Below are positions 7,980-16,542 of a DNA stretch of 42,763 nucleotides, piece by piece (within the stretch, counting starts at the first letter, position 1; every line of letters begins with the position of its first letter). Source of the DNA: Cupriavidus pauculus (GTDB taxonomy: Bacteria > Pseudomonadota > Gammaproteobacteria > Burkholderiales > Burkholderiaceae); the NCBI RefSeq assembly GCF_008801835.1, contig NZ_VZOW01000044.1, forward strand, positions 1-42,763, in the 5' to 3' direction. The position numbers and the translations under genes were made by a program. Below the pieces are notes generated by a model, which was not told where the DNA came from, did no database searches, and was given only the letters and a program-made list of their open reading frames with translations.

Positions 7980-9680
7980 CTACACCTGCGCTATCACTGC
8001 GCCCAGCAGTTCGGCTTGCTTGGTGGTGGCGGCATCAATCTGATGATCTAGTGAATCGCACAATGCCATTACTTGGTCCACTTTGGCGACGATGCGATAT
8101 TGCTCTTCTAACGGGGGAATCGGAACAGGCATTTCCTTAAGCTTCGACGCCTTAATCCCGGTCGCAGTCATACCTGTTGCTTCCAACAGAAGCCTTTCTT
8201 GAAACGAATCCGACATCATGAAGTTTTTAAGCCATGTGGCAATCCCTGGCATGTGAAGCTGGAGGCAAATTACTCGCTGGGCAAGTGCAAATTTTTCTTC
8301 AATGTCAATTATTGCGACATTTCCGAGCGGAGCTTCTGTTGTAAACAGTATGTCTCCAACTCTCGGAAATCCTCTGGTCATCCATCGAATATATTCTTCG
8401 GGAGTGACGTATTCTTTTGGCTCTCGATTTATGTAGCCGAATCGCACATTCTTAGCTGTTATTAGAGGAACTCCGGCCTCGACCTTCGTCGGTGTTTTCC
8501 CTCGATAGTCGATAAATTTCCCGATATTGCCAAGCCTGCAATAGGACCATCCTTCAGGCTTTCCGTAGAGCTCTTCTGACTGACTAACAAACGGTGCCGC
8601 TGAGGTGCGTAGTCCTTCTTTTTCTTCTAGCGTTCTCTTTACAGTATTTATTTTCCTCAATAGTTCGCTGGCGGGCTGATCGTCCGGGTTTTGCGGGACG
8701 AGTTTGCCCATCACCGCCAGTTGCAGGATGGCCTTGCGCAGTTCGGCAACGTTTTCCTTGACGGTGTAGAGCTCGCCGAAGTGTTCGGCGAGGAAAGCCT
8801 GGGCGTACTGGTGTTGGTCGGGTTCGGCGATGTTCAGCAGTTGCTTGATGGCTGCGGCATGAACGGTCAGGCATGTTTCCTTCTGCGCAGTGCGCAGCCT
8901 TTCCACTTCATTACTGCGAGCCATCAATTCGTCAATTTTAGCGACGATGCGGTACTGTTCGGAGATAGGAGGCAAAGGAAATTCCAATTCCGCAAACAAA
9001 GGCGTTGGCACACGCTTCTGACCCGCCGAACCTGTCATTCTTGCCGCTGTTGCGGAAATGAACTTTGGGTTCTTCAAGAAAAAGAGAAGGTAACGCGGGT
9101 CAACTGCGTGAAAGGCGTTGCGAAATATATGGAGCTCGGTTGTTCCGGCACCGATTCCACTGGGGAGATTGGAAAATACACAAGACTTCGCATTCTCAAA
9201 GCATGGGGTAATTTTGGCCATCCCGACATCGCCATCCGCGAAGTGCGTATAGCCTTTTTTTATCTCTCCCCACGGACGCTCCTCAAAGGAGTGAAATACC
9301 GAATAGCCCTCCTGAATAAGCGGCATGGGCACAAATCCCGCCGACATGTCATCATCAGCATTGTTACGAGGGTTGATAAGGCCGATGTTTCCCAATCTGA
9401 CCCACTCCCACCCCTGCGGCAGCGAATAAGCCTGTTCTTCTTTCGTTATCTGCGGCAAAGACTTGGGCTTCTTGATCTTGCCTTCCTTCATCAGCCGCTG
9501 TTTCTCGACCTCGATTTCTTTCAGCAGTTCGCTTGCAGGCTGCTCGTCCAGATCTTGCGGTACCAGCTTGCCTTGCATGGCTAGCGTCAGGATCAGCTCG
9601 CGCAGTTTCTTGATGCCATCGGGTGCAGCAAAGGCAGTGTCGAAGTGCTTTTCCAGCAGTTCGGCGGTGTGCTTATTCAT
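7980..9680 (-). CDS. hsdS: Type I restriction-modification specificity subunit HsdS
   Basis: Predicted 566-residue DNA-recognition subunit. It has two target recognition domains (about 91-235 and 378-525), each followed by a conserved helical region: PPISEQYRIVAKIDELM (238-254) and PPLEEQYRIVAKVDQVM. An internal repeat is clear: LAMQGKLVPQDLDEQPASEL near residue 33 recurs as LAVMGKLVPQNPDDQPASEL near 321. This gives the usual pseudo-symmetric HsdS that reads a bipartite site; the sequence recognised cannot be deduced. Its start overlaps the end of the DUF1016 gene by eight bases. The TRD-coding DNA, especially the second, is much more AT-rich than hsdM or hsdR, consistent with exchange of specificity domains. 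Confidence 0.93.
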   Translation of the reverse strand: MNKHTAELLEKHFDTAFAAPDGIKKLRELILTLAMQGKLVPQDLDEQPASELLKEIEVEKQRLMKEGKIKKPKSLPQITKEEQAYSLPQGWEWVRLGNIGLINPRNNADDDMSAGFVPMPLIQEGYSVFHSFEERPWGEIKKGYTHFADGDVGMAKITPCFENAKSCVFSNLPSGIGAGTTELHIFRNAFHAVDPRYLLFFLKNPKFISATAARMTGSAGQKRVPTPLFAELEFPLPPISEQYRIVAKIDELMARSNEVERLRTAQKETCLTVHAAAIKQLLNIAEPDQHQYAQAFLAEHFGELYTVKENVAELRKAILQLAVMGKLVPQNPDDQPASELLRKINTVKRTLEEKEGLRTSAAPFVSQSEELYGKPEGWSYCRLGNIGKFIDYRGKTPTKVEAGVPLITAKNVRFGYINREPKEYVTPEEYIRWMTRGFPRVGDILFTTEAPLGNVAIIDIEEKFALAQRVICLQLHMPGIATWLKNFMMSDSFQERLLLEATGMTATGIKASKLKEMPVPIPPLEEQYRIVAKVDQVMALCDSLDHQIDAATTKQAELLGAVIAQV

Positions 9681-10713
9681 GCTCGCCCCCCAGTTCTCGT
9701 TCGATCTGTTCGATGCTGGGCAGGCTGGTTTGTAGTTCTTCAGGCAGGGATTCGATCAATTGGTATTCCGCCACGCCGATGGGCTGGGTCTTGTCGCGCA
9801 ATGCGTATTCGGCCACCACGATGTTCTTGCTCTTGCACAGCAACAGGCCGATGGTGGGGTTGTCCTGTTCAGCCTTGACCTGCATATCCACGGCGGTGAG
9901 GTAGAAGCTCAACTGGCCGAGGTGCTCCGGTTTGAACTTCTCGGCTTTCAGCTCGATGACCACGTAGCAGCGCAGCTTGAGGTGGTAGAACAGCAGGTCG
10001 ATGTAGAAGTCGTCGCCGCCCACTTCCAGATGAACCTGGCGGCCGACAAAGGCGAAGCCCGCACCCAGTTCCAGCAAGAACTGGGTGATGTGCTTGACCA
10101 GCGCTGACTCGATTTCCCGCTCGTTGGCTTCCTGGCCGACATCCAGGAAGTCGAACAGGTAGGGATCCTTGAGGGCTTGCCGAGCCAGATCGGTTCCCGG
10201 CGCAGGGAGACGGTCGGCGAAGTTGGTGATCGCCTGGCCTTCGCGCTCCAGCAAGCGGGATTCGATATGGATTTCCAGCGTGGCGCGCGACCAGCCGTGT
10301 TCCACGGCGCGCTGGGCATAGGCCAGGCGTTGTTCTGGCTGCTTCAGCTTGGCCAGCAGCACCAGGTTGTGGCCCCAGGGCAATTGTCCAACAGCCTGTT
10401 GGACAATTGCCGCGTCCGGCCAGGCGCCGGCGAAGGAGCGCATGTACATCAGGTTGGCGCGGGAAAAGCCCTTCATTTCGGGAAAGGCTGCTCTGAGGTC
10501 GTGCGCCAGCCGCTCGATGACCTTGGCTCCCCAGCCCTGCTCGGCCTGTCGTTGCAGGATGTCACGGCCGATCTGCCAGTAGAGCTGTACCAGCTCGCGG
10601 TTAACGGCTAGCGCGGCCCGCTGCTGGGCACTGTGGATGCGGTTCTTCAGTTCGCCCAACCAGTTGGCGTAGCCTTCCGGGGCCGTAACGAGAGACACGG
10701 GCTTGTCGCTCAT
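9673..10713 (-). CDS. DUF1016 (YhcG-type) PD-(D/E)XK nuclease-domain protein
   Basis: Predicted 346-residue protein. The N-terminal half is the DUF1016 N-terminal helical domain, with the typical run ending in QLPWGHN (110-116). The C-terminal half is a PD-(D/E)XK nuclease fold with Asp239 (FYIDLLFYH) and Glu254-x-Lys256 (VVIELKAEKF). The family is frequent in type I RM operons and defence islands, but its role there is not established; it may be an accessory nuclease. Here it sits between hsdM and hsdS, overlapping hsdM by four bases (ATGA) and hsdS by eight, so it is translated in step with the modification genes. A 33-bp perfect DNA palindrome lies within the gene (10379-10411). Confidence 0.88.
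   Translation of the reverse strand: MSDKPVSLVTAPEGYANWLGELKNRIHSAQQRAALAVNRELVQLYWQIGRDILQRQAEQGWGAKVIERLAHDLRAAFPEMKGFSRANLMYMRSFAGAWPDAAIVQQAVGQLPWGHNLVLLAKLKQPEQRLAYAQRAVEHGWSRATLEIHIESRLLEREGQAITNFADRLPAPGTDLARQALKDPYLFDFLDVGQEANEREIESALVKHITQFLLELGAGFAFVGRQVHLEVGGDDFYIDLLFYHLKLRCYVVIELKAEKFKPEHLGQLSFYLTAVDMQVKAEQDNPTIGLLLCKSKNIVVAEYALRDKTQPIGVAEYQLIESLPEELQTSLPSIEQIERELGGEHE
10379..10411. repeat. 33-bp perfect palindrome inside the DUF1016 gene
   Basis: The 16-base arm GGCAATTGTCCAACAG (10379-10394) and its exact reverse complement (10396-10411) are separated by one base. In the reading frame it encodes the end of helix AAIVQQAVGQLP. The protein motif is typical of the family, but nothing in the protein requires the DNA to be symmetric. 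It could form a cruciform or mRNA hairpin or bind a dimeric protein. Confidence 0.85.
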
Positions 10714-12188
10714 TCCGCCTCCCGGCTGGTGGCCTTGAGCGCGGCCAGCAGTTCGGTTTTCAGCGCTTGCTGGGCAGCCTGCAACTGGCGGGTGATGTCC
10801 TGGTATTCGGCCATCAGTTCGTCCGGGTCACCGAGTTCGACAGCCACCTCGTGCGGGTTCTTGCCGTCCAGGTTGTAGTTGCGAGCAGCCAGATCCTTGG
10901 CCGAGACCTTCCAGGCATGCTCGGTGGTCTCGCGCCCCTTGCGTTGCGGGCCGCCCCACCAGGCTTTCTCGCGGTCGAATTCATCGATGGTCAGCGGCTT
11001 GGAACGGGAATAGCTCTTGTAGCCTGCCGGGTAGGGATGCTCGAAGAACCATACGTCCTTGGTGGGGCCACCCTTCTCGAAGAACAGGATGTTGGTGGCG
11101 ATGCTGGTGTAGGGGGCGAACACGCCTTTGGGCAGGCGCACGATGGTGTGCAGGTTGAACTCTTCCAGCAGTTCGCGCTTGAGCGTGGTTTTCACTCCCT
11201 CGCCGAACAGGAAACCATCCGGCAGCACCACGGCGGCGCGGCCTGTGTCGTGCTTAAGCAGGTGCATGATCAACGCCATGAACAGGTCGGCGGTCTCGCG
11301 GGTCTGGTGCTTGGCGAGGAAGTTCTTCTCGATGCCATCCTCTTCCATGCCACCGAACGGTGGGTTGGTGATGATGATGTCCACCCGGTCGCGTGGGCCG
11401 TAGTCCTTGAAGGGGCGAGAGAGCGTGTTGTCGTGGCGGATGCGGGTAGGCACGTCGATGCCGTGCAGCATCATGTTGGTCATGGCCAGCATGTGCGGCA
11501 GGGGCTTCTTCTCGACGCCGTGGATATTTTCTTGCAGCAGCCGGTTGTCATCTGGCGTCTTGACCTGCTTTCTGAGGTGCTCGATGGCGCAGGTCAGGAA
11601 GCCGCCCGTGCCGCAGGCCGGGTCGAGGATGCTCTCGCCGAGTTTCGGGTCGAGGATATCGACCATGAACTGCGTGACCGCACGCGGGGTGTAGTACTCG
11701 CCGGCGTTGCCGGCCGACTGCAGGTCGGCGAGGATTTTCTCGTAGATATCGTTGAACAGGTGCCGGTCGCTGGACGAGTTGAAATCCACGTCCTCTTCGA
11801 TGGTGTTGATCACCTGGCGCAGCAGCGTGCCGGACTTCATGTAGTTGTAGGCATCCTCGAACACCGAGCCGATCACCCGGCCTTGCGCGGACACGCCCGC
11901 CTTGGTGGCAAGCTGTTTCAAGGAGGGAAAGAGGTCATTGTTGACGAAGTCGATCAGCTCTTCGCCGGTCATGCCTTCCGCATCCTTGGCCCAGTTGCTC
12001 CAGCGAAAGCGGCTTTGCAGCGGCGAACGGTAGCTGGACTGGGTGAGTTCCCACTCCTGTTCCTTGTCGTCGAAGATCTTCAGGAACAACAGCCAGCAAA
12101 TCTGGCTGATGCGCTGGGCGTCGCCATCGACGCCGACATCCTTGCGCATGATGTCCTGGATGGCTTTGATGAGAGTTGCAAGTGACAT
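10710..12188 (-). CDS. hsdM: Type I restriction-modification methyltransferase subunit HsdM
   Basis: Predicted 492-residue N6-adenine DNA methyltransferase. The N-terminal helical HsdM domain (about 1-150) is followed by the catalytic domain with the SAM-binding motif DPACGTGGF (189-197) and the catalytic NPPFGG (275-280). With HsdS it would methylate the host's sites, and with HsdR it would form the restriction complex. The stop is 10710-10712 and the ATG of the DUF1016 gene overlaps it as ATGA. It starts 25 bp after the hsdR stop. The length is normal for the family and no damage is seen. Confidence 0.95.
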   Translation of the reverse strand: MSLATLIKAIQDIMRKDVGVDGDAQRISQICWLLFLKIFDDKEQEWELTQSSYRSPLQSRFRWSNWAKDAEGMTGEELIDFVNNDLFPSLKQLATKAGVSAQGRVIGSVFEDAYNYMKSGTLLRQVINTIEEDVDFNSSSDRHLFNDIYEKILADLQSAGNAGEYYTPRAVTQFMVDILDPKLGESILDPACGTGGFLTCAIEHLRKQVKTPDDNRLLQENIHGVEKKPLPHMLAMTNMMLHGIDVPTRIRHDNTLSRPFKDYGPRDRVDIIITNPPFGGMEEDGIEKNFLAKHQTRETADLFMALIMHLLKHDTGRAAVVLPDGFLFGEGVKTTLKRELLEEFNLHTIVRLPKGVFAPYTSIATNILFFEKGGPTKDVWFFEHPYPAGYKSYSRSKPLTIDEFDREKAWWGGPQRKGRETTEHAWKVSAKDLAARNYNLDGKNPHEVAVELGDPDELMAEYQDITRQLQAAQQALKTELLAALKATSREAE

Positions 12189-12213
12189 GAATACTTCCTG
12201 CGTCTAGTTCCGG

Positions 12214-14604
12214 TCAGGCGCGGTAGAGCTCACGCTCGAGCTCGCCCACGGCCTGTTGGTATTGGGTCTTGCCGCCAAAGGCACGTACCAGTTCGATCGG
12301 TGTGCCCAGGCGGTTGAAGGGGGCGATGGCGAGGATCTGCGTTTCCTCAATGGCGGCCACGCCTTCGTCGGCATACTTGTCGAGCAGGGCTTCGAGCACC
12401 TTCTGCGCCTGCTCGCCGTACTTGGCGAAGTAATGGCGCTTCTTGACCTGTTCGGCCCGCTCCTTACGTGTGAGCGGGGGTTGATCCCAGGCCACATGGC
12501 ATAGCAGATCGAAGGGGTCGAAATCCTTGCCAGACTGCTTGTCCACCTCGTCGGCCAGAGCCTCGAAGAAGATGCCTTGATGAGCCAGCTCATCGATGAT
12601 GGCCTGCTTCTTCTCGGCCTTGCTCCAATGGCGCAGGAAATCGTCGAGCGACGCGAACTCCTTGGCCAGGGTGTTCCGGGTGTAGTCCTTCAGGGACTCG
12701 GTGATCAGTTTGCCGTTGGCGTCGAAGTACTGCACCCGCTCGGCCACCACCTTAACCTCGACGTCGGCGACAACGTAACGGCGCACGTTGCTGCCTTCCT
12801 CACCTGGCAGGGGTTCGGCTACGCCGCCGGGGGACGTGGGGTTTTCGTCCGGCGTGGGATAGGTGAATTCATCGTCAGACGACGCCCCCCCATCTTCTTC
12901 ATCTGGAGGAAGCGGTGGCTCTCCTGGGCCTGGCTCATAGATCTGCACGGGGTCGCCGTCGAAAGCCGGATCGGCGAACAGTTCGGTCGCTTTCTTGAAG
13001 TCGAGGATGGTGAACCAGTACTTGTCGAAGTCCTCGTTGATGCGCGTTCCGCGCCCGATGATCTGCTTGAATTCGGTCATGGACTGGATGCGCTGATCCA
13101 GCACGATGAGCTTGCAGGTCTGGGCATCGACGCCCGTGGTCATCAGCTTAGAAGTTGTCGCGATGACGGGATACTTGCTTTCCGGGAAGATGAAGTTATC
13201 TAACTCCATCTTGCCTTCTTCGTTATCGCCGGTGATGCGCACGACATAGCGGTGGTTCTGCGCCACTAGGTCGGCGTTTTCGTTGACCAGCGCCTGGCGC
13301 ATGCGTTCGGCATGGTCGATGTTGTCGCAGAAGACGATGGTCTTGTCGAAGCGGTTGCTGGCTTTCAGGTATTCGCTGATCTTGCGCGCCACCACTTGCG
13401 TGCGCTGTTCCAGCACCAGCGTCTTGTCAAAATCACGCTGGTTGTAGATACGGTCTTCGATCTCGTTACCGTGCTTATCGAGCATGCCCTTGTCGGGACG
13501 CCAGCCGGTCAGGTCTTTGTCCAGGTCAATGCGCACCACCTTGTAGGGCGCGAGAAAGCCATCGTCGATGCCTTGGCGTAGCGAGTAGGTGTAGATGGGC
13601 TCGCCGAAGTAGTCGATGTTGGATACGTCTTTGGTTTCCTTGGGCGTTGCGGTCAGGCCGATCTGTGTGGCGGAGTGGAAATACGTCAGGATCTCGCGCC
13701 AGGCTGAATCTTCAGCGGCGCTGCCCCGGTGGCATTCGTCGATCACGATCAGATCGAAGAATTCCGGGCTGAACTGCTTGTAGATGTTCCGTTCTTCTTC
13801 GTTACCGGTGACGGCCTGGTAAAGCGACAGATAGATCTCATACGACTTGTTGGCCTGCCGCTTCTGGATCTTGGTCATCGCTGCGCCAAACGGCTTGAAG
13901 TCGTTGGTCATGGTCTGATCGACCAGGATGTTGCGGTCAGCCAGGAACAGGATGCGTTTCTTGGCACGCGACTTCCACAACCGCCAGATGATCTGGAAGG
14001 CGGTATAGGTCTTGCCTGTGCCCGTGGCCATCACCAGCAGAATGCGCTTCTGCTCTTTGGCAATCGCCTCGATCGTCTTGTTGATGGCAAGCAATTGGTA
14101 GTAACGGGGCGTCTTGTTGCTGCCATCGCTGTAGTAGTCTTGGGCTACCAGGGCCTGTTGCTGCGTGCTTAGCCCCTGATGCTCTGCCCACCATTGCCAC
14201 AGCGTATTGGCACTGGGGAATTCGTCCAGGCTTAGTTCGCGCTCGATCATACCGTCCTTGGCGATCTTGTTATGGAACAGGAAGCCATCTCCATTGCTGC
14301 TGAATACGAAAGGCACTTGCAGCATTTCGGCATAGCCGAGGGCCTGTTGCATGCCCGAGCCGATGGCATGCTTGTTGTCCTTGGCTTCGATGACGGCAAT
14401 GGGCAGGTTGGGCTTGTGGAATAGCACATAGTCGGCGCGCTTGTGCTGACCACGTGTGTGCAATTTGCCGCGCACGATGATGCGCCCCTTGGTCAGCAGG
14501 AACTCTTCGCGCACCTGGGTCAGGACGTCCCATCCGGCCTTTTCTAGTGCTGGCGTGATGAACTTGGTGCAGATGTCGCGTTCGCTGAGCGTCTGCTTAT
14601 TCAT
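12214..14604 (-). CDS. hsdR: Type I restriction endonuclease subunit HsdR (EcoEI/EcoAI-like)
   Basis: Predicted 796-residue restriction and translocation subunit. The N-terminal nuclease domain has Asp58 (RADYVLF) and Glu73-x-Lys75 (VIEAKD). The SF2 helicase motor has Walker A ATGTGKT (193-199), the DECH box (289-292) and an LTATPKE motif. The C-terminal ~160 residues resemble the EcoEI HsdR C-terminal domain, suggesting a type IB-like enzyme. The ATG at 14604 is chosen because GGAAGGAA lies about ten bases upstream and because homologues begin near TLSERDICTKF; the open frame extends 37 codons further to 14715, next to the regulator stop. It is followed by hsdM. All key motifs are intact. 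Confidence 0.92.
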   Translation of the reverse strand: MNKQTLSERDICTKFITPALEKAGWDVLTQVREEFLLTKGRIIVRGKLHTRGQHKRADYVLFHKPNLPIAVIEAKDNKHAIGSGMQQALGYAEMLQVPFVFSSNGDGFLFHNKIAKDGMIERELSLDEFPSANTLWQWWAEHQGLSTQQQALVAQDYYSDGSNKTPRYYQLLAINKTIEAIAKEQKRILLVMATGTGKTYTAFQIIWRLWKSRAKKRILFLADRNILVDQTMTNDFKPFGAAMTKIQKRQANKSYEIYLSLYQAVTGNEEERNIYKQFSPEFFDLIVIDECHRGSAAEDSAWREILTYFHSATQIGLTATPKETKDVSNIDYFGEPIYTYSLRQGIDDGFLAPYKVVRIDLDKDLTGWRPDKGMLDKHGNEIEDRIYNQRDFDKTLVLEQRTQVVARKISEYLKASNRFDKTIVFCDNIDHAERMRQALVNENADLVAQNHRYVVRITGDNEEGKMELDNFIFPESKYPVIATTSKLMTTGVDAQTCKLIVLDQRIQSMTEFKQIIGRGTRINEDFDKYWFTILDFKKATELFADPAFDGDPVQIYEPGPGEPPLPPDEEDGGASSDDEFTYPTPDENPTSPGGVAEPLPGEEGSNVRRYVVADVEVKVVAERVQYFDANGKLITESLKDYTRNTLAKEFASLDDFLRHWSKAEKKQAIIDELAHQGIFFEALADEVDKQSGKDFDPFDLLCHVAWDQPPLTRKERAEQVKKRHYFAKYGEQAQKVLEALLDKYADEGVAAIEETQILAIAPFNRLGTPIELVRAFGGKTQYQQAVGELERELYRA

Positions 14605-14715
14605 AGTATGTAGTTCCTTCCATGCGGCCTTTCCCCATTGTTCCTGCCTGTCGTTCGGTGTTCGACGCGCGATCTTGTAGCTGTGTAGCGACGTCATCCT
14701 CTTCGTCCATGACAC

Positions 14716-15039
14716 TCAATCCAACACAACCAGAAATTCGGTTGCTAACGCAGTCGGCTGAACATCGCGAACATTGCGTTGCAGTGAAACCAGTCCGTAA
14801 TCGGCCATCGTCTTCAGAGTGCGAGACAGGTTTGGCACCTTGCGGCCGCTGAGCTCAGCCAGCTCCGTCAAAGACTTAGGCTGCTTGTTGTGGATCAGGT
14901 GCAGCAGACGGCGGTTGTCATCCGATAGCACGGCGGCCAGCGACGCCAAGGATGGGAACCAGATGCTGGGAACCTCGCTGCCCTGCTGGGGCGGGCGATC
15001 CAGTTGCCGAACACCGACAATGCAGCGTTTCATGCGCAT
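14716..15039 (-). CDS. Winged-helix transcriptional regulator (HVO_A0114-like) heading the defence array
   Basis: Predicted 107-residue DNA-binding protein. The region from SLASLAAVLSDDNRRLLHLI to KTMADYGLVSL is a winged helix-turn-helix of the ArsR/MarR type; the beginning MRMKRCIVGVRQL resembles the HVO_A0114 group of putative DNA-binding proteins. It ends one base before the open frame leading into hsdR and is most likely the local regulator of the RM/Qat array. The ATG at 15039 is preferred because homologues start near this point; a second ATG is at 15033, and an upstream GTG (15078) would run the protein through the inverted repeat at 15063-15090. Small regulators of this class often delay or tune restriction expression, but direct evidence is absent. 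Confidence 0.75.
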   Translation of the reverse strand: MRMKRCIVGVRQLDRPPQQGSEVPSIWFPSLASLAAVLSDDNRRLLHLIHNKQPKSLTELAELSGRKVPNLSRTLKTMADYGLVSLQRNVRDVQPTALATEFLVVLD

Positions 15040-15062
15040 AAATCCAAAGACACGTTGACTTA

Positions 15063-15090
15063 CAATGATATCATCCACTGATAATCATTG
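15063..15090. promoter_or_regulatory. Operator-like inverted repeat upstream of the regulator
   Basis: CAATGAT (15063-15069) and ATCATTG (15084-15090) form a dyad with a 14-base spacer; the similarity extends inward imperfectly (CAATGATATCA against CAATGATTATCA read on the other strand). Part of it is the 10-bp palindrome ATGATATCAT (15065-15074). It lies 24-51 bp before the chosen start of the winged-helix gene, a good place for an autoregulatory operator. The binding protein is inferred. Confidence 0.5.
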
Positions 15091-15125
15091 CCGAACAACC
15101 AGGGAAACCTTGATACGGCGACACA

Positions 15126-15180
15126 AAATGGGGTAATCCAATAAAAATTACCTCAATACCCCAAAGTGATTACCCCATTT
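15126..15180. repeat. Inverted repeat cluster between integrase and regulator
   Basis: AAATGGGGTAATC (15126-15138) and GATTACCCCATTT (15168-15180) are exact 13-bp reverse complements separated by 29 bp. Inside are further partial copies: ATTACCTC (15148-15155) and TACCCCA (15157-15163). The core TACCCCA thus occurs twice directly (15157, 15171) and once inverted (15129-15135). It resembles the TACCCCC(A/G) sites upstream of the integrase, so recombinase or excisionase binding is possible; control of the divergent array is the alternative. Confidence 0.6.
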
Positions 15181-15305
15181 CCCTGCGCCCATCCTTCGGC
15201 AAAGGCAAAGGACAAGGGAACGGCACCCAAGGGGCAACGGCCCTACCCAGAAAAGGAAAAGGCCGCACCTGTCCATTCGTTCTGCAACACTCGGCGAAGT
15301 TGTCC

Positions 15306-16517
15306 CTATGCCGTGCTGCTGCCCTCCGCAGCACTCAGGTAGTCCGCCCAATCCTGCAACAGCGTCCTTCTCTGATCCAGCAACAACGCCTTGTTGTACG
15401 TCGCCCGCACCTTGTTGCTTTCCACGTGGGCAAGCTGCCGCTCAATCGCATCAGGCCGGTATCCGTTCTCATTGGCCCAGGTGGAAAAGGTCGTCCGCCA
15501 GCAATGCGGCGTCGTGCCCCGGCCCAGATTCATGTCACGCATGGCGTAGGTGAGTCGGTTGGGCGTGGTGAAGCCCTTGCCGCTCCGGTGTGGGAACAGA
15601 TAGCGGCCACCGCCCGTGATGCACTGCAAATCCTTCAGCACGGCAATGGCCTGTGCAGACAACGGACTGACATGGTCACGCCGCGCTTTCATCTTCGCCG
15701 CAGGCCGACGCCACAAGGCATCCTCAAAGTCGAACTCGTCCCATTCGGCATCCGCCGCTTCCCCTGGACGGCAGGCGGTCAGCGCAATCAGCCGCAGGCA
15801 CAACGAGGTTTCCGGATAGCCCCGGTAGCCGCGCAACTCCTGATAGAACTTCTGGATTTGCTCTCGCGTCATCGCCGCCTTGCTCTCGCTGAACGGCACG
15901 CGCAGCAGCCCACGAAGACTGGGAATCGGATTGGCCTCGACCAGTCCCCGCACCACCGCAAACTCAAAGATCGCCGAAAGATCGCCTTTGACGTGAATGG
16001 CCGCCCACGCGCCATGAGCTTTGCATTCCTCCAGCAGCGGGCGAATCTGCTTCACGCCAATGTCGCTCATCGGCATCCCATCGAACTTGGGCGACAGGTA
16101 CTTCCTAATGCGTGACTCTTTCGTGCGGTAGGAACTGAGCGCAAAGACTGGCTTGATCTCGGCCAGGTACGCCTGCGCCACCTTGGCGAACGAGCTTTCC
16201 TTTGCGCGCTTGCGTTCCTCCAGCACTTCGAGGTTGCGCTGCTTGACCTGCTGCCGCTCATGGGCAGGATGGATGCCTTGCTTGACCAATGCGCGCGCCT
16301 TCTCGCGGGCCGCGCGCGCCTCCGCAAGGCTTACTTGAGGAAAGCCTCCAATGGCAAAGAGGTTCTCCTTGCCTTGCAAGCGGTACTTCCACCGCCAGAG
16401 CTTGCCGCCGGTGGGCTTGACCAGCAGGAACAGGCCCCCGCCGTCTGAAAGTTTCCAATCTCGATCAGTCGATTTGGCCGACCTGACCTTGAGGTCGGTG
16501 AGTAGGTTTTCGGGCAT
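15306..16517 (-). CDS. int: P4-type tyrosine integrase of the island
   Basis: Predicted 403-residue site-specific recombinase. The N-terminal ~100 residues (LSDGGGLFLLVKPTG to FPQVSLAEAR) are the arm-DNA-binding domain of P4-like integrases (DUF4102), followed by a core-binding domain and the catalytic domain. The full active site is present: Arg250 (TACRPGE), His338 and Arg341 (HCWR), His364 (AHVES) and Tyr374 (ATYNK). The ATG at 16517 is chosen because MPENLLTDLKVRSAK is the usual N-terminus; the frame stays open 53 codons upstream only because it runs through the arm-type repeats. The gene's 5' end faces ychF, so the attachment site should lie between 16585 and 16711. Confidence 0.93.
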   Translation of the reverse strand: MPENLLTDLKVRSAKSTDRDWKLSDGGGLFLLVKPTGGKLWRWKYRLQGKENLFAIGGFPQVSLAEARAAREKARALVKQGIHPAHERQQVKQRNLEVLEERKRAKESSFAKVAQAYLAEIKPVFALSSYRTKESRIRKYLSPKFDGMPMSDIGVKQIRPLLEECKAHGAWAAIHVKGDLSAIFEFAVVRGLVEANPIPSLRGLLRVPFSESKAAMTREQIQKFYQELRGYRGYPETSLCLRLIALTACRPGEAADAEWDEFDFEDALWRRPAAKMKARRDHVSPLSAQAIAVLKDLQCITGGGRYLFPHRSGKGFTTPNRLTYAMRDMNLGRGTTPHCWRTTFSTWANENGYRPDAIERQLAHVESNKVRATYNKALLLDQRRTLLQDWADYLSAAEGSSTA

Positions 16518-16542
16518 CGTTGGACTCCACTGCGGGGAAAAG

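Noticed and set aside
10767..12185. 472-codon plus-strand open frame opposite hsdM
   Set aside because: It is exactly antisense to hsdM, whose motifs are intact, and has no family features of its own.
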